Part shown: positions 36,595-45,129 of the stretch, piece after piece
Layout of the letters: each line of letters begins with the position of its first letter
Position numbering within the stretch: the stretch's first letter is position 1
DNA from: Acidobacteriaceae bacterium
GTDB taxonomy: Bacteria; Acidobacteriota; Terriglobia; Terriglobales; Acidobacteriaceae
NCBI GenBank assembly: GCA_003134855.1
Contig: PLCS01000009.1
Location: 204,327 to 268,326 of the forward strand
Reading direction: 5' to 3'
Length of the DNA: 64,000 nt
Program-made: the position numbers and the translations under genes
The notes under the pieces: model-generated
The model's input: the letters and a program-made list of their open reading frames with translations, nothing else
Told to the model about the DNA's origin: nothing
Databases searched by the model: none

Positions 36595-36611
36595 GGCAAT
36601 CCCCTCAACTT

Positions 36612-36630
36612 GACTAGGTCTAGTCTAGTC
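36612..36630 (-). promoter_or_regulatory. Candidate Phd operator
   Basis: GACTAG-GT-CTAGTC is an inverted repeat with a 2-nt centre, extended by a further TAGTC direct repeat. It lies just upstream of the antitoxin start, where Phd/YefM proteins bind. Confidence 0.5.
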
Positions 36631-36776
36631 TGATTTACCGCCTCCTGCAATTTACTCCCCAAAAACAACCCAAAACGGCTGGCGCAGGGGGATTTCCGGG
36701 CAGAATTTGGCCAAAAAAATGCCCAAAAGCCTGCATCTCGAGACACAGGCTTTTTGGCGTGCAAATGTCACATTCG

Positions 36777-36812
36777 CGGATGTCCCAGCCCTCGATTCTG
36801 AGACCGGGGATC
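36777..36812. repeat. Degenerate dispersed hairpin repeat
   Basis: GTCCCAG, CCTCGATTCTGAGACCGGGGATCG. Eroded member of the GGTCC-stem type, immediately downstream of the deoxyhypusine-synthase-like gene. Confidence 0.4.
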
Positions 36813-36820
36813 GTCGTACT

Positions 36821-37792
36821 CTACCAGCCCAGAACGTAGGCAAAGAGCAGCGGCGCGACGATGGAAGCGTCCGACTCGATGATGAACTTGGGCGTCGCCT
36901 CGCCCAGCTTGCCCCAGGTGATTTTCTCGTTCGGCACAGCACCGGAGTAGGAGCCGTAACTGGTCGTAGAATCACTGATCTGGCAGAAGTACGCCCACAG
37001 CGGCACGTGCTCGCGCTGCAAGTCCTGATGCAGCATCGGCACCACGCAAATGGGGAAATCGCCGGCGATGCCGCCCGCGATCTGGAAGAAGCCCAGCGGC
37101 GTTTCCGCAGTTGTATTGGTGTACCACTCGGCCAGCTCCATCATGTACTCGATGCCCGTGCGCACCGTGTGGACGTTCTTCACGTCACCCGTGATGCAGT
37201 GGCCGGCGAACATGTTGCCTAGCGTGGAATCCTCCCAGCCGGGGACGAAGATGGGCAGGTTCTTCTCCGCCGCGGCCAGAAGCCAACTATCTTTAGGATC
37301 AATCTGATACGATGCCTTCAGATCGCCGGAGAGGAGAATCTTGTACATGAATTGATGTGGGAAAAACCGCTCGCCCGCCTGGTCGGCACGCACCCACTCC
37401 TTCAGGACTTCGTTCTCAATCCGCCGCATCGCCTCCATCTCCGGGATGCAGGTGTCGGTGACGCGATTCATGTGCCGGCTCAATAACTTGGCCTCATCGG
37501 CCGGAGTCAGATCGCGGTAGTGCGGCACACGCTCGTAGAAGTCGTGAGCGACAAGATTAAAAACATCTTCTTCGAGATTGGCGCCTGTGCAGCAAACCCC
37601 ATGAATTTTGTCGTGGCGAATCATCTCCGCCAGCGAAAGCCCCAGCTCCGCCGTGCTCATGGCGCCGCCGATTGTGACGAACATCTTGCCTCCCGCGGCC
37701 AGCAGGGCGTTGTAGGCTTCAGCGGCATCCACCAGCGTCGCGGCGTTGAAGTGGCGATAATGGTGCTTGATAAATGATGAAATTGAAGGCAT
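36821..37792 (-). CDS. Deoxyhypusine-synthase-like NAD-dependent enzyme
   Basis: 323 residues of the deoxyhypusine synthase family. GGKMFVTIGGAMSTAELG, HGVCCTGANLEEDVFN, IFVPGWEDSTLGN and the C-terminal block ITWGKLGEATPKFIIESDAS IVAPLL are conserved. K295 in WGKL aligns with the lysine that carries the aminobutyl intermediate in the eukaryotic enzyme. Bacteria lack eIF5A, so the acceptor is probably a small amine (homospermidine-like chemistry) or an unknown protein. The gene stands alone. Confidence 0.82.
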   Translation of the reverse strand: MPSISSFIKHHYRHFNAATLVDAAEAYNALLAAGGKMFVTIGGAMSTAELGLSLAEMIRHDKIHGVCCTGANLEEDVFNLVAHDFYERVPHYRDLTPADEAKLLSRHMNRVTDTCIPEMEAMRRIENEVLKEWVRADQAGERFFPHQFMYKILLSGDLKASYQIDPKDSWLLAAAEKNLPIFVPGWEDSTLGNMFAGHCITGDVKNVHTVRTGIEYMMELAEWYTNTTAETPLGFFQIAGGIAGDFPICVVPMLHQDLQREHVPLWAYFCQISDSTTSYGSYSGAVPNEKITWGKLGEATPKFIIESDASIVAPLLFAYVLGW

Positions 37793-38062
37793 AGCGTGGA
37801 TAGTTCTCCCACATCCAAACTACCACACGCGATTTGACGGGGGCCGGCTGGCCAAAGCCGCGTAGACCCGGCCGGAAAATCATTGGATGACTTGTACTCC
37901 GCTCTCCATTATGATCGTCTAAGAATAGAGCAAGGAATACGACAAGCGTTTTTCGCAGTCTGCCCCCGGACTGAGCCTGTCTTGTTGTGGATGGAACAGT
38001 TCGCGCTGCTTCTGTCCCTGCCTACTCGATGAAATGCAAGAGGATATTCAGGAGTCCAGTCT

Positions 38063-38887
38063 TTGATCAACGGAAAGCGTATTGCGGTTGTGATGCCGGC
38101 CTACAACGCCGAGCTGACGCTGGAGCAGACTGTCCGCGAGCTGTCCGATGTTGTGGACATCCGGATTCTGGTGGACGATTGCAGCAACGACCAGACCGCA
38201 TCGCTTTCTGAAAAGCTCGGCGTGCTCACGTTTGTTCATGATGCCAATTACGGTTATGGGCGCAATCAGCAGACCTGTTACCGCGAGGCTCTGGCCGCCG
38301 GCGCCGACATCGTGGTGATGGTCCATCCCGATTACCAATACACGCCTACGCTGGTTCCCGCGCTGGCGGGCATGGTGGCCAGCGGAGCCTATGACATGGC
38401 GCTTGGCTCTCGCATCCTTGGAACGGGGGCGTTGAAGGGCGGGATGCCGCTCTATAAATACATCGCCAACCGTATATTGACGGCGGTGCAGAACCTTTTT
38501 CTGGGCGTGAAACTCTCGGAATACCATACCGGATTCCGGGCATTTTCGCGGAAACTCTTAGAGACTTTGCCGCTTCTGGAAAACTCCGACGACTTTGTTT
38601 TTGATAACCAGATGATCGCCCAGGCGGTCATGTTTGGTTTTCAGATAGGTGAGATCTCCTGCCCCACTCGTTACTTTGAGGAGGCGTCTTCCATCAATTT
38701 CAAGCGGAGCGTGAAGTATGGTCTGGGAGTAGTAAGCACGACCGCCGCTTTCGTCGCGCATCGGATGGGATGGATTCACGCTCCCATCTTCAATCCATCA
38801 GGAAGAAAAGTTGTTCTCCCGCATCACGTCGGTACAGCGCCGGTTTCTGATCTTCCTATCCAGCATGAAATCAAGGGAGAACATTGA
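38063..38887 (+). CDS. GT2-family glycosyltransferase
   Basis: 274 residues. RIAVVMPAYNAELTLEQTV, ILVDDCSNDQT, and the metal-binding region VVMVHPDYQYTP where a DxD-type motif is expected (HPD). GVKLSEYHTGFRAFSRKLLE and FVFDNQMIAQAVMFG follow, similar to dolichol-phosphate-sugar synthases without membrane spans. TTG 38063 start is supported by CAGGAG 8 nt before it. Three nt upstream of the GT39-type gene, so the two form an operon, perhaps for lipid-linked sugar production and use. Confidence 0.86.
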   Translation: MINGKRIAVVMPAYNAELTLEQTVRELSDVVDIRILVDDCSNDQTASLSEKLGVLTFVHDANYGYGRNQQTCYREALAAGADIVVMVHPDYQYTPTLVPALAGMVASGAYDMALGSRILGTGALKGGMPLYKYIANRILTAVQNLFLGVKLSEYHTGFRAFSRKLLETLPLLENSDDFVFDNQMIAQAVMFGFQIGEISCPTRYFEEASSINFKRSVKYGLGVVSTTAAFVAHRMGWIHAPIFNPSGRKVVLPHHVGTAPVSDLPIQHEIKGEH

Positions 38888-38890
38888 ACC

Positions 38891-40249
38891 ATGACGACTT
38901 CTACCGGTCACACCCTGCGCGCGGAAGACGCAGGCTCGCGCCGCTGGCTGCTTCCCGTCATCATTATTGTGGCCCTGGCCATCCGAATAGTGGTGGTTGT
39001 GTTTACCTATCGCGACCTGCCCTTCGCGGAAGAATACTTATCCCATGCGCAGTTCGGCTGGGAGATGGGCTGGATTGCGCGCGCGCTGGCCAGCGGCCAT
39101 GGATTCAGTTCGCCCTACTATCCATGGAGCGGGCCCACCGCGATGCAGCCGCCGCTCTATCCTTTCCTACTCTCCTTAGTCTTCCGGCTCTTCGGCATTT
39201 ATTCGATCGCATCTGGATTCGTCATCCTCTCCATCAATAGTTTGCTCAGCGCGCTAACATGCATTCCCATTTACTTCAGTGCCAAATACTCCCTGGGCGC
39301 GCGCGGCGCTAAGATCGCCGCCTGGATCTGGGCCTTGTATCCCTTCGCCATCTACTTCTCCGCCGGCCGCGTCTGGGAGTATGCGCTGACCGGCCTGCTT
39401 TTCACCACCTGCTTCTGCATCGCGCAGCGCATTCACCACTCCGCCAAGCCCCTCGCATGGCTGGGATGGGGCGCGCTCTTCGGCCTCACCGCGCTCTCCA
39501 ACCCCTCGGTGCTTTCCACGCTGCCGTTTCTGCTGCTGCTGGCGCTCTACAGAGCGCGCCGCTCCGGCGGACGCTGGCTGCTCTACGGCGCGCTTACGGC
39601 AGTTGCCGCTATCGTTGTCCTAACTCCGTGGACGGTGCGCAACTACCGCGCCCTGGGCATTCTTTGCCCGGTGCGCGATAACTTCTGGCTGGAGGTTTAC
39701 GACGATAACTCCGGCGATGCTTCCCTGGATCCGAGTTCAGCGCATCCGGACGCCAATCCGGCGGAGATGCAGAAGTGGCTCTCCATGGGAGAAGCAGGCT
39801 TTCTCAAGGACAAGCATGACTTAGCCGTTAATTATATTCATCAGCATCCGGAGTTCGTGATTCGTAAAACAATGCGCCGTGCTTTCTATTATTGGACTGG
39901 TTTCTGGAGCCTCTCTGCCCAGGAATTAAAGGAGCAACCCTACGAGCCGGGGAATATATTTTATGTTTGTTGCATTTCCTTTTTGATGCTGCGCGGCGTC
40001 CTCCGCCTCTGGCGCCGGAACTGTGCCGCCGCTCTGCCCTACCTGATCCTTATCGCCGTGTTTCCGCTGACTTACTACATCACTCACTCGCTGATGGATT
40101 ATCGCCAACCCATCGAGCCGGCCATCCTGGTTTTGGCCGTCTCTGGCGCGCTACCGTGGAGAAGCATGCACCCCAGCCGCGTCCTTCACTGGATCGGCGC
40201 GGAGCGCGCGCTCGAGCCGGCATTCGCAGCGGAGTCTACGACGGCATAG
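38891..40249 (+). CDS. GT39/ArnT-like membrane glycosyltransferase
   Basis: 452 residues and about ten hydrophobic spans. The first outer loop carries FTYRDLPFAEEYLSHAQFGWEM, with acidic residues like those of PMT/ArnT enzymes. Then FSSPYYPWSGPTAMQPPLYPFLLS (Q-P-P-L-Y-P motif), and LTPWTVRNYRALG at the end of the membrane core. The C-terminal part includes a soluble loop with many acidic residues. It would transfer sugars from polyprenol phosphate on the periplasmic side. The preceding GT2 is the obvious donor-maker. Confidence 0.87.
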   Translation: MTTSTGHTLRAEDAGSRRWLLPVIIIVALAIRIVVVVFTYRDLPFAEEYLSHAQFGWEMGWIARALASGHGFSSPYYPWSGPTAMQPPLYPFLLSLVFRLFGIYSIASGFVILSINSLLSALTCIPIYFSAKYSLGARGAKIAAWIWALYPFAIYFSAGRVWEYALTGLLFTTCFCIAQRIHHSAKPLAWLGWGALFGLTALSNPSVLSTLPFLLLLALYRARRSGGRWLLYGALTAVAAIVVLTPWTVRNYRALGILCPVRDNFWLEVYDDNSGDASLDPSSAHPDANPAEMQKWLSMGEAGFLKDKHDLAVNYIHQHPEFVIRKTMRRAFYYWTGFWSLSAQELKEQPYEPGNIFYVCCISFLMLRGVLRLWRRNCAAALPYLILIAVFPLTYYITHSLMDYRQPIEPAILVLAVSGALPWRSMHPSRVLHWIGAERALEPAFAAESTTA

Positions 40250-40271
40250 AGTCTCCGCGCCTCTCAACATT

Positions 40272-40319
40272 GGGTGCCCCATCCTTGCGCGTTCGATGCG
40301 CAAGTGTGGGAAACCACAC
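40272..40319 (-). repeat. Dispersed hairpin repeat (TTGCGC stem)
   Basis: GGGTGCCCCATCC and GTGGGAAACCAC flanks with CTTGCGCG / TGCGCAAG inside. Sits between the convergent GT39-type and etfA genes. Confidence 0.8.
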
Positions 40320-40335
40320 TCTTCACCGGCGGAAT

Positions 40336-41364
40336 TTACGTCTTCGCCGCTTCCAATAGCGCGTTGAGTTTGGCCATCACCGGGAAGGCGTCGGCGACAT
40401 AGACGACGTCGGCTTTGCCGCGGGTCCAGCCGCAGTTGGGGTCCAGGCTGATGGCGCGCCGCGAGCCGATGAAGCGCCAGCCCACCACGTGTGGCTCCTC
40501 GCCGTGGCAGCAGGTGGAGAGGCCCTTGGCGTGACGCGGCGTCGCGCCGGTCTGCCCAATCTGATTCAGGTGCGTCAGGAAAGGTAGCACGGAGTTGCCC
40601 TCGCCGCCCTGGTCCACCAGCGATTTGCTGCTGCCCAGCGACGCGCTGGTGGCATGCAGGAAGCCGAGAATCAAGTCGCCCGCCTCGGCGACATGCGCTT
40701 GGCCGTCGGGCTGCTTTTTGGTCCAGCCGGCGCCGGCAACGAACAGAAGCTTCGCGTCAGGGCGGATGGTCTGCGCGCCTAGCGTGGGCGCGCGGAAGCC
40801 GCTGACCGTGGTGCGTAGTGCGGGAAGTTCGACGGTTATGGTTTCAACTTGAGCCGTGCCAGCTTCATCCGCAAAGGCTGCATGAGTGCCGGCGTCGAGC
40901 AGCAGGAACCAGGGCCGCGCGCTGCGGCTGAGAACTGCTTCGATGCGCTGGCGATAGAACCAGCGGCTGGCTTCGACGTTTTCCGTGCCGCTCAATCCGG
41001 TGATATGCGTATCGATGAAGCCGCTGAGGCGATGGGCGACACCGGCCATGATGCGCGTGAAGCGCGAGGAGCCGGGGGCGAGAACGATGGTGGCGCTGGC
41101 GGCGCGGCAAAGGGCTTCAGCGGCGGCGGCGTCCGAGGCGTAGCGCGCCTGGGCGAAGGCTTCGCCAGAGACGGCCAGCAGACGCGCGCCGCTGGAGGGA
41201 AGGGAACTGGCCGCTGTTGCTGCATCGGCGGCGATGATGCCGATGGTGAGCAAGGCGGAGAGGCGCGCGGCCAAATCAATGCCAGCCGTCACGGCTTCGA
41301 GCGAGGCTTTGCTGAGGGCGGAGCCGGTATCGTCTGCGTGCGTGAGTACGAGGATGCTTTCCAT
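40336..41364 (-). CDS. etfA: Electron transfer flavoprotein alpha subunit, divergent
   Basis: 342 residues. N-terminal ETF domain (ESILVLTHADD, LARYASD-like) and a C-terminal FAD domain with LLFVAGAGWTKKQPDG, LGSSKSLVDQGG and LNQIGQTG. These correspond to the FAD-binding segments of ETF-alpha, but the usual ISGAIQH and INKDPDAPI elements are replaced by GLSTCCHGEEPHVVGWRFIGSRRAISLDPNCGW, with an added Cys pair. ATG 41364 overlaps the etfB stop by one base. Pairs with EtfB to carry electrons from the acyl-CoA dehydrogenase to ETF-QO. Confidence 0.87.
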   Translation of the reverse strand: MESILVLTHADDTGSALSKASLEAVTAGIDLAARLSALLTIGIIAADAATAASSLPSSGARLLAVSGEAFAQARYASDAAAAEALCRAASATIVLAPGSSRFTRIMAGVAHRLSGFIDTHITGLSGTENVEASRWFYRQRIEAVLSRSARPWFLLLDAGTHAAFADEAGTAQVETITVELPALRTTVSGFRAPTLGAQTIRPDAKLLFVAGAGWTKKQPDGQAHVAEAGDLILGFLHATSASLGSSKSLVDQGGEGNSVLPFLTHLNQIGQTGATPRHAKGLSTCCHGEEPHVVGWRFIGSRRAISLDPNCGWTRGKADVVYVADAFPVMAKLNALLEAAKT

Positions 41365-42176
41365 TATTCGGCTCCAATCCATTCGACCAGCTCGGCGGCA
41401 ATCTGATCTGGGGTCATGTCCTTCACCACGCGTGTGGTCCGCTGCTGCTTGGGCAGGCTCACCGAGAGGTAGCTCAAGCCGTTCGCATCGAGCTTGGCGA
41501 CTTTGGCTTTGGCCAGCGCGGGCATGATGGTGCGCATATTCGCCATGCCGACCTGCGGATTGTTTCTTGGCTCAGCCAGATTGCCGGTGGCCCAGCCTAG
41601 AACGGCGGGCGCTCCGGCGCAGACCGAAACCTGGTGCTTGCCGCCTTCGACGCGCTCCAGAACTTCAAAGCTGCCGTCGTCGCTGAAGGTAATCTGGTCC
41701 ACCCCCTGGAACTGGTCGGTGATGCCCAGGCGCTCGCCCACGAGTTGCAGCGTCACGCCCGCGCCCCTCGTCGCCGACTCCCAGCCGCCGAAAAGCAACA
41801 GCTTCTCATGGTCGAGTCCTGGTAGCGCGGCGATGGTCTCGGCCAGCACAGCAGCCGTCGAGTGCGCGTCGGGAAAGCCGCCGATGGGGCCGTCGATGGG
41901 AACCAGCTCGAAGGCGACCTTCTGGGCGACGGTCATCATCACCTGTTGCAGCTTGGCCTTGGGGCCCAGCGAGACGAGCCAGAGCTTGCTGCCGGGGTTC
42001 TTGGCGGCCAGAGCGGCGGCTTCATAGAGCGCGCTGGCCGCCCATGGGTCGAGGACCGCAGGCAGGACCATCTCGTTCTTCAGCCCCGGACCGGCAGGCG
42101 TGGTTACCGGCTCCAAAGTTTGCAGCGGATCGGGAACGATCCCCGCGCAAACCACGATGTGCAAAATGTTTGCCAT
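41364..42176 (-). CDS. etfB: Electron transfer flavoprotein beta subunit
   Basis: 270 residues of the FixA/EtfB type. ILHIVVCAGIVPDP start, NEMVLPAVLDPWAASALYEAAALA, LVSLGPKAKLQQVMMTV and LLFGGWESATRGAGVTLQLVGERLG give the AMP-binding fold. The C-terminal segment (MANMRTIMPALAKAKVAKL) is typical. Overlaps etfA by one base (TAATG). Lies 750 bp downstream of the ETF-QO gene, with a repeat-bounded small gene between them. Confidence 0.9.
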   Translation of the reverse strand: MANILHIVVCAGIVPDPLQTLEPVTTPAGPGLKNEMVLPAVLDPWAASALYEAAALAAKNPGSKLWLVSLGPKAKLQQVMMTVAQKVAFELVPIDGPIGGFPDAHSTAAVLAETIAALPGLDHEKLLLFGGWESATRGAGVTLQLVGERLGITDQFQGVDQITFSDDGSFEVLERVEGGKHQVSVCAGAPAVLGWATGNLAEPRNNPQVGMANMRTIMPALAKAKVAKLDANGLSYLSVSLPKQQRTTRVVKDMTPDQIAAELVEWIGAE

Positions 42177-42264
42177 TGTTCTTCCTTTGTTCTACAGGAC
42201 TGCTTATATCATTCTAAAACGCTGCCGCCGTACATAAAAACTCCGTCATCCTACCAAAAACTCT

Positions 42265-42331
42265 GTCATCCTGAGCGGAGTTTGGCGCGCTTTTTGCGCC
42301 AAACGGAGCCGAAGGACCTGCGGTTGCTTTT
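42265..42331 (+). repeat. 67-bp inverted repeat, left copy
   Basis: Begins GTCATCCTGAGCGG and ends ACCTGCGGTTGCTTTT. 63 of 67 bases match 42815-42881 in reverse orientation. It contains an internal hairpin (GTTTGGCGC / GCGCCAAAC). It lies downstream of the small secreted gene on its coding strand. Confidence 0.88.
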
Positions 42332-42346
42332 CGGTAATCAGCAGAG

Positions 42347-42709
42347 TTATTCGGAGATGCCAACGATCCAACACCCCCAGGTGTCTCCATTGGGAAGAAG
42401 AAGTTCATATCTCTGACGAATGATTGAGCCATCCTTTTCCGATTCATCTTTTTTGAGTCGGATTTGATAATCTCCTGGATTAATCACTGTCCATGACGAT
42501 GATGAATGACCGGGGGAATTACCTCCTCCAAGCTTCACTTTTTTCCCATTCAAAACCGCATCGACAGTGATTGGAAATCCGGGGTTTGGTGTATTTTCGG
42601 ACGCAGAGATATGTATCTTGATGTTGAAGTCAGCCGGGTTGGGCTTTTCTTTTGCTTGCAAAGTGGCGGCGCAGAGCAGCAGGCAGAATACGGCAACGAA
42701 CTTTTTCAT
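42347..42709 (-). CDS. Small secreted hypothetical protein between inverted repeats
   Basis: 120 residues. Signal peptide MKKFVAVFCLLLCAATLQA, then a beta-rich domain (FNIKIHISASENTPNPG, VDAVLNGKKVKLGGG, WTVINPGDYQIRLKK, IIRQRYELLLPNGDTWGCWIVGISE). The fold reads like a small Ig-like or transthyretin-like sandwich, but I recognise no family. Lower GC than the ETF genes around it. The gene is framed by a pair of 67-bp inverted repeats, as in a mobile cassette. Confidence 0.6.
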   Translation of the reverse strand: MKKFVAVFCLLLCAATLQAKEKPNPADFNIKIHISASENTPNPGFPITVDAVLNGKKVKLGGGNSPGHSSSSWTVINPGDYQIRLKKDESEKDGSIIRQRYELLLPNGDTWGCWIVGISE

Positions 42710-42814
42710 CTCACATTCCCTCAGGGGCTGAAGCCCGGTTCAATACGTTGGCGTTGCGGCAGTCAAGGCTTAAGCCATGACCTACCAGTCGTACACTGAC
42801 ACAAAGTGAAAAAC

Positions 42815-42881
42815 AAAAGCAACCGCAGGTCCTTCGACTCCGTTTGACGCAAAGAACGCGCCAAACTCCGCTCAGGATGAC
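42815..42881 (-). repeat. 67-bp inverted repeat, right copy
   Basis: Reverse-oriented partner of 42265-42331 with four differences. Same internal hairpin. About 480 bp separate the copies. Confidence 0.88.
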
Positions 42882-42927
42882 AGCAATTTTGTTGATTCAA
42901 GCAACATTGCAATCATAACGCTAAAAA

Positions 42928-44805
42928 TCAATTTTCTGCCGAATGCAAGCCGCCCGATCCGGCGTGGAACTCGATGTTACTATGCTCGCCGTCGGGGGAT
43001 TGGCCGCAGTTCCACAGGCAGGCGCCGCAGTGGACGCACTTTTCGCGCTCAAAGGCGGGCGCGCCGTCCTCGCCCAGCGTGAGGGCCTGGCCGGAGCACA
43101 TCGTGATGCAGGTCTTTTCGCCGCACTCTTTGCAGAGGGCGGAGTCTCGGAAGAGTACGTGGTCAGAAAATCCGGGCATCGCCTGGACCTTGCCGCCGAG
43201 CAGCAGCGCGTCCTGCTGCGTGACCAGCAGGCGGCCGTCGAGGGGAATCTCTGGCCAGCCGCGCACCGAAAGCAGCGCATCGTGAAAGGTGCGCCCATCG
43301 GCATGGGCCAGAGCCACGGCCTGTTTCAGTTGCAAGCCTTCGGTCGATTGCGAAGCGAAGGGGCGAATCTGTTTGTGCGCCGGAGGAATGTGCGCCCCAA
43401 GCGACAGTTTGCCGCTGGTCAGCCCGGCCAGCGCCATGCCGATCATGCCCTTTACGATGCCGTCCTGGAAGCCGTTGCGGGCGTTCTCGGCTTCTTTCGC
43501 TCCGCGCTCGACCCAACTGGCGCGGCGGCGTATTTCGTAGGTGGCGGCGAGATTCTCTTGCGTGAAGGGCTTGCCGGCGCGCAGTAGCTCGATGACCGCC
43601 TCGCCGAGCTGCGTGCCTGTCGCCCAGGCCTCGTCTACGCCTGAGCCGGTCAACATATTAGTTGAGCCGGAGCCTTCGCCGATGCGGGCGTAACCGTCGC
43701 CGGTGAGGAATGGCTCGCCGTGCTTGCCGGATTCTTCCAGCGACTTCGCGCCCCAGGAGCGCAGCGTTCCGCCTTTCAGGTAGCGCCACAGCGCGGGGTG
43801 CTGAATGTAGTGCTGCAAGTAGCGATAGGCGGTGCGCGAGGGGTCGCTCATCCACGAAGGGACGAAGATGCCCACCGAGACGAGGCGCTCCGGATGGACG
43901 TAAAGGAAGCCGAAGATCTCCGGCTCCGGGTAGCCGAAGCTGTGCCAGACGGTTCCGGGCTGGAGCGGGGAATTTTCGAGATTGGAGTCTTCGGGCAGCT
44001 CGATCACGAACTTCATGCCCAAGGCCCACTCGCGGTGCGCGTGACCGGGCGGCAGGCCGAGCCTTTCGTCGATGGCCTGGCCGACCGCGCCGACCGGGCC
44101 GTCGCCAACGACGGTGAGCAGGGCGCGCACATCCATTCCGGCCATGAAACCGTCGGTGGGCGCGCCGGATTTGTCCACGCCCTGATCGGCGAGGCGGAGG
44201 CCTTCGACTTTGCTGCCCTTGAAGAGCGGGGAGGAGACGGGCGTGCCGGGCCAAATCTGCACCAGGCCGGTGGCCATCAGTTGCGCGCCGATCCACTGAT
44301 TGAACTGGCCGATGGAGAGCACCAGGCCGCCGTGCTTGTTGAGGAAGGCTGGGGTCCAGGGCAGCGTGAAGGCATGATCCTTGACGCCGAGCAGGGGGCC
44401 GGCTGCCCGTAGTAGCCTGTCGCCGAAACGCAAAAGCGCGGAGCGCCGGCTGGCGCCGATGGGGTCGAGCAGGTACATCACCCGTTCGGATTTGACCGGG
44501 ACGGCCATGGGGATTTCGGCCGGATTGAGTTCAGGTAAGCTGGCGCGGATGGCCCGGCCTTGCGTGACCACGCCGCTGACGCCGGAACTGATGTCGTCGG
44601 CGCGCTCGTAGCAGAGCACTTGCAGCGGCATTCCCGGCGCGACGCGGCTCTCGAAGGCCGGATCGGCGGGGTTTTCCGTCCAGGCCTTCGTGAGCGTGGA
44701 GAGAAAGCCGCCCGTGGCCGGGCCAAAGCCCGCGCAAGCGATGTCCACCTCCATCGTCTGGCGGTCGATCTCCGGGGTTTCGGTGGTCGCGGCTTCGGTG
44801 CTCAT
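42928..44805 (-). CDS. ETF:quinone oxidoreductase-like flavoprotein with ferredoxin-like C-terminus
   Basis: 625 residues. FAD-binding loop GFGPATGG near 26-33. Central flavoprotein part with LNPAEIPMAVPV, TVVGDGPVGAVGQAIDERLGLP, WHSFGYPEPEIFGFLYVHPERLVSVGIFVPSW (quinone-site strand region of ETF-QO) and GDGYARIGEGSGSTNMLTGSGVDEA. The C-terminal cluster region has eight Cys: CKECGEKTCITMC and CVHCGACLWNC, against the four-Cys [4Fe-4S] of classical ETF-QO. It would reoxidise ETF and reduce quinone. It resembles a FixC-FixX fusion. Confidence 0.85.
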   Translation of the reverse strand: MSTEAATTETPEIDRQTMEVDIACAGFGPATGGFLSTLTKAWTENPADPAFESRVAPGMPLQVLCYERADDISSGVSGVVTQGRAIRASLPELNPAEIPMAVPVKSERVMYLLDPIGASRRSALLRFGDRLLRAAGPLLGVKDHAFTLPWTPAFLNKHGGLVLSIGQFNQWIGAQLMATGLVQIWPGTPVSSPLFKGSKVEGLRLADQGVDKSGAPTDGFMAGMDVRALLTVVGDGPVGAVGQAIDERLGLPPGHAHREWALGMKFVIELPEDSNLENSPLQPGTVWHSFGYPEPEIFGFLYVHPERLVSVGIFVPSWMSDPSRTAYRYLQHYIQHPALWRYLKGGTLRSWGAKSLEESGKHGEPFLTGDGYARIGEGSGSTNMLTGSGVDEAWATGTQLGEAVIELLRAGKPFTQENLAATYEIRRRASWVERGAKEAENARNGFQDGIVKGMIGMALAGLTSGKLSLGAHIPPAHKQIRPFASQSTEGLQLKQAVALAHADGRTFHDALLSVRGWPEIPLDGRLLVTQQDALLLGGKVQAMPGFSDHVLFRDSALCKECGEKTCITMCSGQALTLGEDGAPAFEREKCVHCGACLWNCGQSPDGEHSNIEFHAGSGGLHSAEN

Positions 44806-44842
44806 GCGGGCCTCCTGAGGATCGATCCGTGGTCTTTGACTA

Positions 44843-44893
44843 AGGCAGCAAGTTAGCTTCCGCTGCGCGGAAATAGCGAGTCAGCGAGTTAGC
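44843..44893 (-). repeat. GCTAACTCGC dispersed repeat, intergenic copy
   Basis: On the minus strand it reads GCTAACTCGCTGACTCGC, then a CCGCGCAGCGG palindrome, then GCTAACTTGCTGCCT. It aligns along its whole length with 50111-50161, which is inside a cytochrome gene. Confidence 0.8.
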
Positions 44894-44906
44894 TTTGCTG
44901 GTTTGG

Positions 44907-44951
44907 GTTCGTCGTTTCCCAGGTCCGAAAATCCGGACCTGGGGCACCCAG
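44907..44951 (+). repeat. Dispersed hairpin repeat (GGTCC stem)
   Basis: GTCGTTTCCCAGGTCC and GGACCTGGGGCACCCA. First of three in tandem. Confidence 0.8.
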
Positions 44952-44958
44952 ATTCCTA

Positions 44959-45010
44959 GTATCCCACTCTAGCCGCAAAAACAAAGACGCGGCGAGGGTG
45001 GGGCACCCGG
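44959..45010 (+). repeat. Dispersed hairpin repeat (GCCGC stem)
   Basis: AGTATCCCACTCTAGCCGC and GCGGCGAGGGTGGGGCACCC around an A-rich loop. Reverse complement of the stem type at 18286-18342. Confidence 0.8.
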
Positions 45011-45022
45011 TGTTACTGGTTT

Positions 45023-45073
45023 GGGTTCGTGGTATCCCACCCTTCCGCAAAGAACGCGGAAGGATGGGGCACG
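45023..45073 (+). repeat. Dispersed hairpin repeat (CCTTCCGC stem)
   Basis: GGTTCGTGGTATCCCA, CCTTCCGC / GCGGAAGG, TGGGGCACGG. Third tandem member. Confidence 0.8.
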
Positions 45074-45129
45074 GACTTTGTTGGTAAAGAACAAGCTGAG
45101 AACTGAGAACTGTGAACTGACAACCGCCT

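Larger units (their letters stand above)
44806..45129. other. Repeat-filled spacer between ETF-QO and acyl-CoA dehydrogenase genes
   Basis: The 324 nt contain no gene. They hold one copy of the GCTAACTCGC repeat and three hairpin repeats in a row, all listed separately. Confidence 0.8.

Noticed and set aside
42265..42881. Insertion sequence
   Set aside because: The enclosed gene is a secreted protein without transposase motifs, and no target-site duplication is evident.
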